The notes: generated from the sequence alone by a model not told the origin. 64,000 bases of DNA from an uncultured Christensenellaceae bacterium (GCA_910588695.1 CAJUOV010000001.1:62001-126000); one strand, 5' to 3'. Numbered from the stretch's first letter, positions 1 through 8,357 are shown. Made by a program: numbers and translations.

Positions 1-303
1 AGAACGGAAAAACTGTTCGTATACGACGTAGTAAAGGGTCGCGGCAAGCCCGCACGAGAATCCCTTTTCGACCGTTGCCGCCAGATCCTTGGTAAAGGGG
101 TCGGCGCTGAGCGTTACGAGCGCGGCGTACACGGCGTACACCGCGATTCCGATTGCAAACGGAAGAAAGACGAACGCCTTTTTATTGCAGTTTTTCATGA
201 CCGTTTTTTTGAGGAGCGACGTTAAAAGCGTCACTCCGAGCGCGAGCAGCAGAACGTCCGCGCCGAAGGTGCGGAAAGCGTTCATAAATTGCAGAGCCGT
301 CAT
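1..303 (-). CDS. Partial membrane protein, unknown family (C-terminus off the window)
   Basis: Reading the minus strand from an ATG at 303-301 gives an open frame of 101 codons that runs off the window edge. A perfect GGAGG lies 5 bases upstream (complement of 309-313), which supports the start. The visible protein has a short N-terminus, a hydrophobic segment at about residues 14-31, a lysine-rich patch (KK..MKNCNKK, about 32-45), a second hydrophobic segment at about 46-66 and the beginning of a third at about 80-95. This is the layout of a small multi-pass membrane protein. The gene is divergent from the purine operon. I do not recognise the family and cannot assign a function from 101 residues. 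The plus-strand frame in the same place is a shadow. Confidence 0.6.
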   Translation of the reverse strand, partial: MTALQFMNAFRTFGADVLLLALGVTLLTSLLKKTVMKNCNKKAFVFLPFAIGIAVYAVYAALVTLSADPFTKDLAATVEKGFSCGLAATLYYVVYEQFFRS

Positions 304-401
304 AGTAACCTCCTGCCCGCCGCATTTACATTATATCGGAAATTTGATCCCGTAAAGGGGATATCTGTCAAATATTTTCTGTTTGTTTTGTCATATAACG
401 C

Positions 402-431
402 TTGACTTCCCTTGTCGGATTTTGTTATAAT
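402..431 (+). promoter_or_regulatory. Promoter of the purine operon
   Basis: TTGACT at 402-407 and TATAAT at 426-431 with an 18-base spacer form a near-consensus SigA-type promoter. Transcription would start near 438, giving a leader of about 105 bases before purE. Confidence 0.75.
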
Positions 432-490
432 ATTGTCATGAAAAGTGTTTTCGTAAAATGTCGTAATAAATTCGTTTTAACGGAAATTTC

Positions 491-535
491 AGGCAGTCTT
501 TCCGTATAGGAAAAGACTGCCTTATTTTACTTTTT
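491..535 (+). terminator. Terminator-like hairpin in the purE leader (possible attenuator)
   Basis: The arms AGGCAGTCTTTCC (491-503) and GGAAAAGACTGCCT (509-522) pair with one bulged A, followed by a T-rich tract to 535. The hairpin sits between the promoter and the purE ribosome-binding site (GGAGG, 536-540). It could therefore stop most transcripts before the operon. The 50-60 bases before it contain a weaker hairpin but do not match the purine, ZTP or PRPP riboswitch patterns I know. Confidence 0.55.
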
Positions 536-544
536 GGAGGTTGT

Positions 545-1036
545 ATGAAAAAGGTTGCGTTTATCATGGGAAGCGACAGCGACCTTCCCGTAGCGGAAAA
601 GGCGTTCGAGGTCTTTAAGGAATATTCCGTTCCCTTCGAGGCGCACGTCTATTCGGCGCACAGAACCCCCGCCGAGGCGAAAGCGTTTGCGGAGAGCGCG
701 GCGGATAAGGGCTTCGGCGCGATCATATGCGCGGCGGGCATGGCGGCGCATCTTGCGGGCGCGTTTGCCGCGAATACCGTGCTGCCCGTGATCGGCATTC
801 CCGTAAAGTCAAGTTTCGACGGGCTGGACGCTCTGCTCGCTACCGTTCAGATGCCCGCGGGGATTCCCGTTGCGACGGTCGCCGTCAACGGCGCGAAGAA
901 CGCGGCGCTTCTCGCAATCGAGATTCTTGCGGTGTCCGATGCCGCGCTTACCGAAAAACTCAAAGCGGCGCGCAGAGCCGCGGCGGAAAAAGTACTGAAA
1001 AAAGACGCCGAGATTTCGGCGGAATATCATTTGTAA
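545..1036 (+). CDS. purE: N5-carboxyaminoimidazole ribonucleotide mutase PurE
   Basis: Class I PurE, 163 residues, the usual length. It rearranges N5-CAIR to CAIR in purine synthesis in the cytosol. The signature GSDSDLP is at residues 9-15, and SAHRTP at 37-42 carries the catalytic histidine (H39). The C-terminal part is the normal alanine- and lysine-rich helix. The start is fixed by GGAGG 4 bases upstream. It is the first gene of the operon, behind a terminator-like leader hairpin; purC follows after 16 bases. The partner PurK, which makes N5-CAIR, is not in the window, so it must be elsewhere or be replaced by high CO2 or another enzyme. Confidence 0.96.
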   Translation: MKKVAFIMGSDSDLPVAEKAFEVFKEYSVPFEAHVYSAHRTPAEAKAFAESAADKGFGAIICAAGMAAHLAGAFAANTVLPVIGIPVKSSFDGLDALLATVQMPAGIPVATVAVNGAKNAALLAIEILAVSDAALTEKLKAARRAAAEKVLKKDAEISAEYHL

Positions 1037-1052
1037 ATAAAGGAGAAACACA

Positions 1053-1766
1053 ATGGAAAAAGCAGCGCAGCTCTATGAAGGAAAGGCTAAAAAAGTATTT
1101 GCTACGAACGATCCCGATCTCTGCATCGTTTCGTATAAAGACGACGCGACGGCGTTCAACGGGCTTAAAAAGGGCACGATTGTCGGCAAGGGCGTTGTAA
1201 ACAACCGCATGACCAACATGATGATGCGTCTTCTCGAAAAGAAAGGAGTGCCCACTCATTTCGTGGAGGAACTCTCCGAAAGAGATACCGTCGTGAAAAA
1301 GGTGAGCATCGTTCCCCTCGAAGTGATTATCCGCAACGTATCGGCGGGTTCCTTCGCTAAGCGCTACGGCGTGGAAGAAGGGATTGTGTTCGACGAGCCT
1401 ACGATCGAATTTTCTTATAAAAACGACGATCTCGGCGACCCCCTCATCAACGACTATCACGCGATCGCTCTGAAACTCGCGACCAAAGACGAAATCGAGC
1501 TCATCAAAAAATACGCGTTCAAAGTGAACGATGCGCTCAAAGAATATTTTCTCTCTCTGGGCGTAAAACTCATCGACTTCAAGCTCGAATTCGGCAAAAC
1601 GTCCGACGGCGCGATCGTTCTTGCGGACGAGATCTCTCCCGATACCTGCCGTTTCTGGGACGTTAAGACGAACGAGAAACTCGACAAAGACCGCTTCCGC
1701 CGCGACCTCGGCGGAGTGGAAGACGCATATAAAGAAATTTTTGCGCGCGTAACGAAAGGGGAGTAA
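1053..1766 (+). CDS. purC: SAICAR synthetase PurC
   Basis: Phosphoribosylaminoimidazole-succinocarboxamide synthase, 237 residues, typical for the family. It joins CAIR and aspartate using ATP. The N-terminal LYEGKAKKVF stretch is the family's opening strand and nucleotide loop. VVNNRMTN and the RNVSAGSF segment (about residues 93-100) are SAICAR synthetase signatures, and LADEISPDTCRFWD (about 191-204) carries the catalytic aspartate/glutamate region. The ribosome-binding site AAAGGAG lies just upstream. It sits between purE and the purF-like gene, with only 4 bases to the latter, so all are surely co-transcribed. Nothing unusual was seen. Confidence 0.96.
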   Translation: MEKAAQLYEGKAKKVFATNDPDLCIVSYKDDATAFNGLKKGTIVGKGVVNNRMTNMMMRLLEKKGVPTHFVEELSERDTVVKKVSIVPLEVIIRNVSAGSFAKRYGVEEGIVFDEPTIEFSYKNDDLGDPLINDYHAIALKLATKDEIELIKKYAFKVNDALKEYFLSLGVKLIDFKLEFGKTSDGAIVLADEISPDTCRFWDVKTNEKLDKDRFRRDLGGVEDAYKEIFARVTKGE

Positions 1767-1770
1767 CTCG

Positions 1771-3192
1771 ATGGGAGGATTCTTCGGCGTTGCGAGCAGG
1801 CGCAGCGCAGTATTGGACGTCTATCTCGGAACCGATTACCATTCCCACCTCGGTACACGCCGCGGGGGCATGGCGGCGTACAGCCCCGAACTCGGATTGC
1901 AGCGCGAAATTCACAATATCGAAAATTCGCCGTTCAGAACCAAATTCGCGCGCGCCATCGAAGAGCTGAAAGGAAATTCCGCAATCGGCTGTATCAGCGA
2001 CACCGATCCCCAGCCTCTTCTCATTCATTCCAAACTCGGGAAGTACGCGATCTGCACGATCGGCATTATCAATAACGCGGAAACGCTCATGCGGAAAGTG
2101 CTCGAAAACGGCGGATATTTCGACGCGATGACGGGCGGAAAGGTGAACTCCAACGAACTTGTTGCAGCGCTTGTCAACCGCAGGGATTCTTTCGAAGAGG
2201 GAATCCGATACGCGCAGGATCTGATTGAGGGTACCGCTTCGATTCTTCTTCTCAAAGAGGATGGGAATCTTATCGCCGCACGCGACAAGATGGGCAGACT
2301 TCCCGTTCTGATCGGAAAAAATCGAGAGGGTTACTGCGTCTCGTTCGAGAACTTTGCCTATCAGAAGCTCGGTTATCAGAGTGAACGGGAACTCGGCGCG
2401 GGGGAGATCGTCGAAATTTCCGCGGACGGCGTGAAACAGCTCTCTCCTCCGAGGAAGGAAATGCGCATTTGCGCGTTCCTCTGGACGTATTACGGCTACC
2501 CGACCTCCGTCTACGAGGGCGTGAGCGTGGAGATGATGCGCTGCCGCAACGGCGGCATTCTCGCCAGAAAAGACAGGTGCGACGGAACCGCGCAGGATAT
2601 CGACTACGTGGGCGGCGTTCCCGATTCGGGCACGCCCCACGCGATCGGATACGCGAACGAGAGCAAGATTCCCTTTGCTCGTCCCTATATCAAATACACG
2701 CCCACTTGGTCGCGCAGCTTCATGCCCGCCTGTCAGAAGGACAGAAACGAGATCGCAAAGATGAAGCAGATTCCCGTGCACGAGCTCATCGACGGAAAGA
2801 AACTTCTCTTGGTGGACGACAGCATCGTGCGGGGCACCCAGCTCAGGGAGACGGTCGAATTTCTCTATTCCCACGGCGCGAAAGAAGTGCACATGCGCTC
2901 CGCCTGTCCGCCCATCATGTACGGCTGTAAATATCTGAACTTTTCGCGTTCCACGAGCGAGATGGAGCTCATCACCCGCCGCATTATCATGGAACTCGAA
3001 GGGGAAGAGGGATTCAAACATTTAGACGAATACAGCGATTCCGAGAGCGAACGCGGCAAGACGATGCGCAAAGCGATCTGCGAAAAGTTTCAGTTCCAGT
3101 CCCTCGAATTTCAATCCCTCGAAGGATTACAAGAGGCGATCGGGATCGAGCCGTGCAAGCTGTGTACCTATTGCTGGAACGGAAAAGAGTAA
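1771..3192 (+). CDS. PurF-like paralogue with a degenerate glutaminase domain
   Basis: This 473-residue protein has the two-domain plan of amidophosphoribosyltransferase and lies directly before the canonical purF. The phosphoribosyltransferase half is intact: LLLVDDSIVRGT at about residues 346-357 is the PRPP-binding loop. The four cysteines that hold the [4Fe-4S] cluster in Bacillus-type PurF have counterparts (one in MRICAF, one in MYGCKY, and two within CKLCTYC at the C-terminus). The glutaminase half is not intact. Where PurF has the N-terminal nucleophile in CGVFGI, this protein reads GGFFGV, so cysteine has become glycine. The glutamine-site motifs HRGQES, HVRYST and AHNGN have all changed. 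It therefore cannot hydrolyse glutamine by the known mechanism. It may be an ammonia-dependent enzyme, a regulatory partner of PurF, or act on another substrate. The family match is clear; the function is inferred. Confidence 0.8.
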   Translation: MGGFFGVASRRSAVLDVYLGTDYHSHLGTRRGGMAAYSPELGLQREIHNIENSPFRTKFARAIEELKGNSAIGCISDTDPQPLLIHSKLGKYAICTIGIINNAETLMRKVLENGGYFDAMTGGKVNSNELVAALVNRRDSFEEGIRYAQDLIEGTASILLLKEDGNLIAARDKMGRLPVLIGKNREGYCVSFENFAYQKLGYQSERELGAGEIVEISADGVKQLSPPRKEMRICAFLWTYYGYPTSVYEGVSVEMMRCRNGGILARKDRCDGTAQDIDYVGGVPDSGTPHAIGYANESKIPFARPYIKYTPTWSRSFMPACQKDRNEIAKMKQIPVHELIDGKKLLLVDDSIVRGTQLRETVEFLYSHGAKEVHMRSACPPIMYGCKYLNFSRSTSEMELITRRIIMELEGEEGFKHLDEYSDSESERGKTMRKAICEKFQFQSLEFQSLEGLQEAIGIEPCKLCTYCWNGKE

Positions 3193-3332
3193 CGCTTCCT
3201 TTGAGTTGCGCATTTCATTGTCGCTCTGCGGCAACCCTCAGTCACTTACGTGTTAGTAAGCTCCTTCGGGTTTTCCTCGCGCTCCTCGAACTGCTCGCTC
3301 ACAGAAAGCGGGATAAGTTTTAAGGTGAAACT
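3193..3332 (+). repeat. Imperfect palindromic intergenic element inside the purine operon
   Basis: The 140-base gap between the purF-like gene and purF has no reading frame of its own. Its core (3233-3272) is an imperfect hairpin: AACCC pairs with GGGTT on the outside and CTTAC with GTAAG around a 6-base loop. The flanks are rich in CGCTC/TCGCTC words. This resembles dispersed intergenic palindromes, but no second copy was seen in the window. There is no T-run, so it is unlikely to be a strong terminator. Confidence 0.4.
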
Positions 3333-4772
3333 ATGACGGATCATATTCACGAAGAATGCGGGGTGTTCGGGATTTACGCGCCCGAAACCGCGGACGTCGC
3401 GCATACGGCGTATTACGGGTTATTCGCCTTGCAACACCGCGGGCAGGAGTCTTGCGGGATCGTGGTCAACCGCGACGGCGTGTTTTCCTCTTACAAGGAT
3501 ACGGGGCTCGTGAACGATGTGTTCACGGCGGAACGCCTAAACTCTCTCGGTACGGGCGAGGCGGCGGTCGGTCATGTCAGATACAGCACTACGGGCGGCG
3601 GCGGTAGAGAGAACGCTCAGCCCATCGTCGTAAATCATCTCAAAGGGAATATGGCGCTTGCCCATAACGGCAACATCACCAATTCTTACGCCCTCCGCGC
3701 CGAGCTTGAAAACGAGGGAAGTATCTTTCACACCACGTCGGACACAGAAGTCGTCTCCTACGTCATCACCAAAGAGCGCGTGAAGCGCGGTTCCATCGAA
3801 GAGGCGGTTTCCGCCGCCATGGATCGTTTGGAGGGAGCGTATTCCCTCGTCGTGATGTCGCCGAGCAAGCTCATCGCGGCGCGCGATCCGCACGGATTCC
3901 GCCCTCTCTGCCTCGGCAGGCGCGACGACGGCGCGTATATCGTTGCTTCGGAATCCTGCGCTTTGAATGCGGTCGGGGCGCACAAGGTGCGCGAGATCGA
4001 AGCGGGCGAGATTCTCGTGATCGGAAAAAACGGGGTTGCGAGCGATCGTACCCATTGCGGAAAACAAAAGCATTTCTGTCTCTTCGAGTATCTCTATATC
4101 GCCCGACCCGATTCCGAGATCGACGGCTGCTATGTGCACGAAGCAAGACTGCGCGCGGGAGCTTTTCTCGCAGAGAAATACAGGATCGACGCAGACGTCG
4201 TCGTGGGCGTGCCCGATTCGGGGCTCGACGCCGCGCTCGGATACGCCCGCGCTTCGGGAATCCCCTACGGGATCGGATTTTTAAAAAACAAATACATCGG
4301 CAGAACGTTCATCGCGCCCGATCAGAAAGCGCGGGAAGACAAAGTTAAAATCAAACTCAACGTCATCGCTTCGGCGGTCAGAGGCAAACGGGTCGTGCTC
4401 GTCGACGACAGCATCGTGCGCGGAACTACAAGCCGCCCCATCGTAAAGCAACTGCGCGAGGCGGGCGCGACGGAAGTGCATTTTCTCTCCTCCGCGCCCA
4501 AGTTTCTCAACCCGTGCTACTACGGAACGGACATCGAGTCGAAAGAAAATCTGATCGCCTGTCATCATACGACGGAGGAGATCGCAAAGATCATCGGCGC
4601 GGATTCGGTGGGATATCTCGATCTGAAACACGCGGGCATGCTTACGGGCGGAAACGGCAGCGGATTCTGTACCGCCTGTTTCGACGGGAACTATCCGACC
4701 GACGTGCCCGAAGAGACCTGTAAGAACCGTTTCGAGCGTCCGATCAGCGAGAACCCCAAATATCAAAAGTAA
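3333..4772 (+). CDS. purF: Amidophosphoribosyltransferase PurF
   Basis: Canonical glutamine PRPP amidotransferase, 479 residues, catalysing the first committed step of purine synthesis. A propeptide of eight residues ends at EE before Cys9, which should become the N-terminal nucleophile (CGVFGI) after processing. HRGQES, HVRYST and AHNGN, which form the glutamine pocket, are all present, as is the PRPP loop VLVDDSIVRGTT. Cysteines in KHFCLF, LNPCYYG and FCTACF match the [4Fe-4S] ligands of the Bacillus type, so the enzyme is probably oxygen-sensitive. The ribosome-binding site AAGGTG lies before the ATG. Having it next to a paralogue with a broken glutaminase site is the odd feature of this operon. 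purM follows after 36 bases. Confidence 0.97.
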   Translation: MTDHIHEECGVFGIYAPETADVAHTAYYGLFALQHRGQESCGIVVNRDGVFSSYKDTGLVNDVFTAERLNSLGTGEAAVGHVRYSTTGGGGRENAQPIVVNHLKGNMALAHNGNITNSYALRAELENEGSIFHTTSDTEVVSYVITKERVKRGSIEEAVSAAMDRLEGAYSLVVMSPSKLIAARDPHGFRPLCLGRRDDGAYIVASESCALNAVGAHKVREIEAGEILVIGKNGVASDRTHCGKQKHFCLFEYLYIARPDSEIDGCYVHEARLRAGAFLAEKYRIDADVVVGVPDSGLDAALGYARASGIPYGIGFLKNKYIGRTFIAPDQKAREDKVKIKLNVIASAVRGKRVVLVDDSIVRGTTSRPIVKQLREAGATEVHFLSSAPKFLNPCYYGTDIESKENLIACHHTTEEIAKIIGADSVGYLDLKHAGMLTGGNGSGFCTACFDGNYPTDVPEETCKNRFERPISENPKYQK

Positions 4773-4808
4773 AAGTTAAAAAGTACATAAATCATCGAAG
4801 GAGTCAAT

Positions 4809-5840
4809 ATGAAAGACAGTTATTCCGAAAGCTATAAACAGGCGGGAGTCGATATTACCGCGGGTTATAAGGCGGTTGAGCTCATGAAAAAACACGTCGC
4901 GCGCACCATGCCGCAGGGCAAGGCGGACATCGGCGATTTCGGCGGCGCGTTTCCTTTGCCCAAGGGCATGAAGGAACCCGTGCTCGTATCGGGCACGGAC
5001 GGCGTGGGCACCAAATTGAAAATCGCCATGCTCTTGGATAAACACGACACGATCGGGATCGACTGCGTTGCCATGTGCGTGAACGACGTGATCTGCTGCG
5101 GCGCGAAACCGCTGTTTTTTCTCGACTATATCGCCTGCGGCAAGAACTTCCCCGAGAAGATCGCAGACATCGTGGGGGGCGTTGCGGAAGGCTGCGTGCG
5201 CGCGGGCTGCGCGCTCGTCGGCGGCGAGACTGCGGAACATCCAGGTATGATGCCCGAGGATGATTACGATTTGGCGGGTTTCTCCGTGGGAATCGTCGAC
5301 CGCGAAAAAATGATCGACAAAAATAAAATGCAGGCGGGCGATGTGATGATCGCGCTTCCTTCGACGGGCGTGCATTCCAACGGTTTCTCGCTTGTGAGAA
5401 AGGTGTTCGACATCGAACACTGCGATCTGAACGCTTATCAAAAGGAACTCGGCGCGCCGCTTGGAGAAACTCTTTTAACGCCTACGAAAATCTATGTGAA
5501 GCCCGTTCTCGCTCTTCTCGAAAAAGTGGAAGTCAAGGGAATCTCGCACATTACGGGGGGCGGCTTTTACGAGAATATGCCCCGCTCTATCCCCAAGGGT
5601 CTGGGCGTGAAGATCAGAAAGAGCGACGTGAAAGTTCTTCCGATCTTTAATCTGATTCAGAAAGTCGGCAACATTTCCGAGCACGATATGTTCAATACCT
5701 ACAACATGGGCGTGGGCATGTGCGTGGTCGTCGCGAAAGAGAACGTAAACAAGGCGATCGAAATTCTCAAAGCGAACGGCGAAGACGCTTACGTTGTCGG
5801 CGAGATCGTAAAGAGCGACGTCGGAGTGATCTTAGAATGA
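4809..5840 (+). CDS. purM: AIR synthetase PurM
   Basis: Phosphoribosylformylglycinamidine cyclo-ligase, 343 residues, normal length. It closes the imidazole ring of FGAM to give AIR with ATP. The N-terminal YKQAGVDITAGYKAVELMK and GTDGVGTKLKIA (about residues 59-70) are family signatures of the PurM/ThiL fold. HSNGFSLVRKV, together with HITGGGFYENMPR (about 250-262), completes the ATP and substrate site. The ribosome-binding site GAAGGAG precedes the ATG. Its TGA overlaps the purN ATG in ATGA, so the two are translationally coupled. Nothing unusual was seen. Confidence 0.97.
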   Translation: MKDSYSESYKQAGVDITAGYKAVELMKKHVARTMPQGKADIGDFGGAFPLPKGMKEPVLVSGTDGVGTKLKIAMLLDKHDTIGIDCVAMCVNDVICCGAKPLFFLDYIACGKNFPEKIADIVGGVAEGCVRAGCALVGGETAEHPGMMPEDDYDLAGFSVGIVDREKMIDKNKMQAGDVMIALPSTGVHSNGFSLVRKVFDIEHCDLNAYQKELGAPLGETLLTPTKIYVKPVLALLEKVEVKGISHITGGGFYENMPRSIPKGLGVKIRKSDVKVLPIFNLIQKVGNISEHDMFNTYNMGVGMCVVVAKENVNKAIEILKANGEDAYVVGEIVKSDVGVILE

Positions 5841-6445
5841 ATAAGGTCCGTATCGCCGTACTTTGTTCGGGCGGCGGAACCAACTTTCAGGCGATCGTCG
5901 ATAACGCCGAGGCGGGACTTCTTCCGCACGGCGAGATCGTGCTCGTTATCGCCGATTCCCCCGACGCATACGTTATAAAACGCGCCGAACGAATGAAGAT
6001 TCCGACGGCGGTGTTCGATAAAAAGAAATATCCCCGCGCGGAACGGGAGGAGAAGATTCTCGAAAAGCTCCGCGAAGAAAAGATCGGGCTTGTGGTGTTT
6101 GCGGGATTTATGACCATTCTGAGCGAGAAGTTTGTCTCTGCGTTCCGCGGCAGGATCATCAACGTTCATCCCGCGCTCATTCCCAGCTTCTGCGGCGAGG
6201 GCATGTACGGGCTGCATGTGCACGAGGCGGTATTGAAAGCGGGGGTCAAGGTGACGGGCGCGACCGTGCACTATGTGACGGAGGTGTGCGACGGCGGTTC
6301 GATCATTGCGCAGAGAGCGGTGGAAGTCAGGGAGGGCGATACGCCTGAAATCCTGCAAAAGCGGGTCATGCGCGAGGCGGAATGGATCATTCTGCCGCAG
6401 GCGGTGGAAGAAGTGTGTAAAAAACTCCAAGGAGAAGAGATATGA
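5837..6445 (+). CDS. purN: GAR transformylase PurN
   Basis: Phosphoribosylglycinamide formyltransferase, 202 residues from the ATG at 5837, which overlaps the purM stop. A longer in-frame start at 5720 would run through purM and is rejected. It formylates GAR with 10-formyl-tetrahydrofolate. SGGGTNFQAI at about residues 11-20 is the phosphate-binding loop. INVHPALIPSF (about 109-119) holds the catalytic asparagine and histidine, and VTEVCDGG carries the catalytic aspartate. The C-terminal AEWIILPQAVEEV helix is typical. It overlaps the next gene by 4 bases (ATGA). Confidence 0.95.
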   Translation: MNKVRIAVLCSGGGTNFQAIVDNAEAGLLPHGEIVLVIADSPDAYVIKRAERMKIPTAVFDKKKYPRAEREEKILEKLREEKIGLVVFAGFMTILSEKFVSAFRGRIINVHPALIPSFCGEGMYGLHVHEAVLKAGVKVTGATVHYVTEVCDGGSIIAQRAVEVREGDTPEILQKRVMREAEWIILPQAVEEVCKKLQGEEI

Positions 6446-7155
6446 ACGATCAAATCAGAAGCATGAAACAAAGACTTTCGGGCAACCCCTATGCGGGGCG
6501 CGGAATCGTCGTCGGGCTTTCCCCGAACGGCGAAAAGGCGATGTTTGCCTATTTCATCATGGGGCGCAGCGTCAACAGCCGCAACCGTATTTTCGTTGAA
6601 GAAAACGGCGCGCTCAAAACGGAAGCGTTCGATCCCTCCAAGATGCAGGATCCGTCGCTCATCATTTATTATCCCGTGAAGTCGGTCGGAAACGACGTTA
6701 TCGTCACGAACGGCGACCAGACGGATACGATCGAAGAGAGCCTGAAAGCGGAAAGGTGTTTCCGTCACGCGTTGAAACAGCGCTGCTTCGAACCGGACGC
6801 GCCCAACTTTACGCCGAGAATCAGCGCGCTGCTGCACATCGGGGAAAATTTCACTTACGAAATGTCCATTTTGAAGAGCGCGGACGAAAATGGCGCAAAA
6901 TGCAACCGCTTCTACTTCGACTACGAGCCGATTGCGGGCACGGGGCATTTTCTGCACACCTACGTCACGGACGGGAATCCGCTGCCCTCTTTCGAGGGGG
7001 AACCCGAGCGGGTGAGCGTTCCGAACGATCTCAATGCGTTTGCCGAGGAGATCTGGAACGCGCTCGACAACGAAAACAAGATTTCTCTTTATTGCCGCGC
7101 TTACGATTTGAAGTCGGGTAAATATGAGAGCGTTTTATACAATAAGAATAAATAA
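6442..7155 (+). CDS. purO: PurO-like IMP cyclohydrolase
   Basis: This 237-residue protein belongs to the IMP cyclohydrolase family first known from archaea (PurO, COG3363/PF07826). It has the family's NPYAGRGIVVG opening, SVNSRNRIF (about residues 35-43) and the VTNGDQTDTI segment (about 91-100). It closes FAICAR to IMP, the last step of the pathway. In most bacteria this is done by the N-terminal domain of bifunctional PurH. Here the next gene encodes only the formyltransferase half, so this gene fills the gap, and position and content agree. The start overlaps the purN stop in ATGA after a GGAGAAG site. The family call rests on remembered motifs, not a search. Confidence 0.85.
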   Translation: MNDQIRSMKQRLSGNPYAGRGIVVGLSPNGEKAMFAYFIMGRSVNSRNRIFVEENGALKTEAFDPSKMQDPSLIIYYPVKSVGNDVIVTNGDQTDTIEESLKAERCFRHALKQRCFEPDAPNFTPRISALLHIGENFTYEMSILKSADENGAKCNRFYFDYEPIAGTGHFLHTYVTDGNPLPSFEGEPERVSVPNDLNAFAEEIWNALDNENKISLYCRAYDLKSGKYESVLYNKNK

Positions 7156-7172
7156 GAAAACAGGAGAAGATC

Positions 7173-8357
7173 ATGCAGGAATTTCAGTTAAAATACGGTT
7201 GCAATCCCAATCAGAAGCCCGCGCGCATCTATATGCAGAACGGGAGCGCGCTGCCCGTCGAAATTCTGAACGGGAAGCCGGGGTATATCAATTTTTTAGA
7301 CGCGTTCAATTCTTGGCAGCTCGTCAAAGAGATTAAAGAAAATACGGGATATGTTGCGGCGACGAGCTTTAAGCACGTCTCGCCCACGTCGGCGGCGATC
7401 GGTAAAAAACTTTCCGATGCGTTGAAGAAGTCTTGCTTTGTCGACGACATCGAAGGATTGGACGATTCTCCCTTGGCATGCGCTTACGCACGCGCGCGGG
7501 GAACGGACAGAATGAGCTCGTTCGGCGATTGGATCGCTCTTTCCGACGAGTGCGACGAGACGACCGCAAAGATCATCTCGCGCGAGGTTTCGGACGGAGT
7601 GATCGCGCCCGCATATTCTCCCAAGGCGCTCGAAATTCTCAGGGAAAAGCGCAAGGGGGGATACAACGTCGTTAAAATCGATAAGGATTATGTTCCCGCC
7701 GAAATCGAGAGAAAACAGGTGTTCGGCATTACGTTCGAGCAGGGCAGAAATAATTTCAAGATCGACAGAGAGCTTCTTAAAAATATCGTTACGAAGAATC
7801 GGAATTTACCCGAAGATAAAGCGATCGATCTGATCATCTCGCTTATCACGCTCAAATATACGCAGTCCAATTCGGTCTGTTTTGCCGAGGACGGGCAGGC
7901 GATCGGGGTGGGTGCGGGACAGCAGTCGCGCATTCACTGCACCCGCCTTGCGGCGAGCAAAGCGGATCTGTGGCATTTGCGTCAGAGCGAAAAGGTACTC
8001 TCTCTGCAATTCGCGGAGGGCGTCGGCAGACCCGAAAAGAACAATATCATCGATCTGTATCTTTCCGACGAGGCGGAGACCGTCTTAGGCGACGGGGTCT
8101 GGAAAAAGAATTTTGCGGTGCGTCCCGCTCCCTTCACCAAGGAGGAGAAAGCGGCGTATCTCAAAACGGTCAAGGGCGTTTCTTTGGGAAGCGACGCATT
8201 CTTTCCGTTCTCCGACAATATCGACCGCGCCGCGCTTTCGGGCGTTTCGTATGTGGCGGAACCGGGGGGATCGGTGCGCGACGATCTTGTGATCGACGCG
8301 GCAGATCGATACGGGATGGTGATGTGCTTTACGGGCATGCGGCTCTTTCATCATTGA
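7173..8357 (+). CDS. purH: Stand-alone AICAR formyltransferase (PurH C-terminal domain)
   Basis: At 394 residues this is only the AICAR transformylase part of PurH (a full bifunctional PurH has about 510-590). It transfers a formyl group from 10-formyl-tetrahydrofolate to AICAR. The catalytic lysine-histidine pair is visible in SFKHVSP at K67-H68. LKYTQSNSVCFA, GAGQQSRIHCTRLA and the C-terminal AFFPFSDNID and AAEPGGS-like (VAEPGGSVRDD) segments are transformylase signatures. No MGS-like cyclohydrolase domain precedes it. The PurO-like gene directly upstream (17-base gap) supplies cyclisation. The ribosome-binding site AGGAGAAG is 6 bases before the ATG. Confidence 0.92.
   Translation: MQEFQLKYGCNPNQKPARIYMQNGSALPVEILNGKPGYINFLDAFNSWQLVKEIKENTGYVAATSFKHVSPTSAAIGKKLSDALKKSCFVDDIEGLDDSPLACAYARARGTDRMSSFGDWIALSDECDETTAKIISREVSDGVIAPAYSPKALEILREKRKGGYNVVKIDKDYVPAEIERKQVFGITFEQGRNNFKIDRELLKNIVTKNRNLPEDKAIDLIISLITLKYTQSNSVCFAEDGQAIGVGAGQQSRIHCTRLAASKADLWHLRQSEKVLSLQFAEGVGRPEKNNIIDLYLSDEAETVLGDGVWKKNFAVRPAPFTKEEKAAYLKTVKGVSLGSDAFFPFSDNIDRAALSGVSYVAEPGGSVRDDLVIDAADRYGMVMCFTGMRLFHH

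Noticed and set aside
432..540. Purine, PRPP or ZTP riboswitch before purE
   Set aside because: The leader before the hairpin is only about 55 bases and lacks the conserved loops of these classes.
1663..3021. 452-codon minus-strand frame opposite the purF-like gene
   Set aside because: It lies wholly over real purine genes and has typical shadow composition with no recognisable motif.
1771..4772. Two purF-like genes as one duplicated or frameshifted gene
   Set aside because: Both are full length with their own starts and stops, and differ throughout the glutaminase half, so they are diverged paralogues, not a recent duplication or a broken gene.
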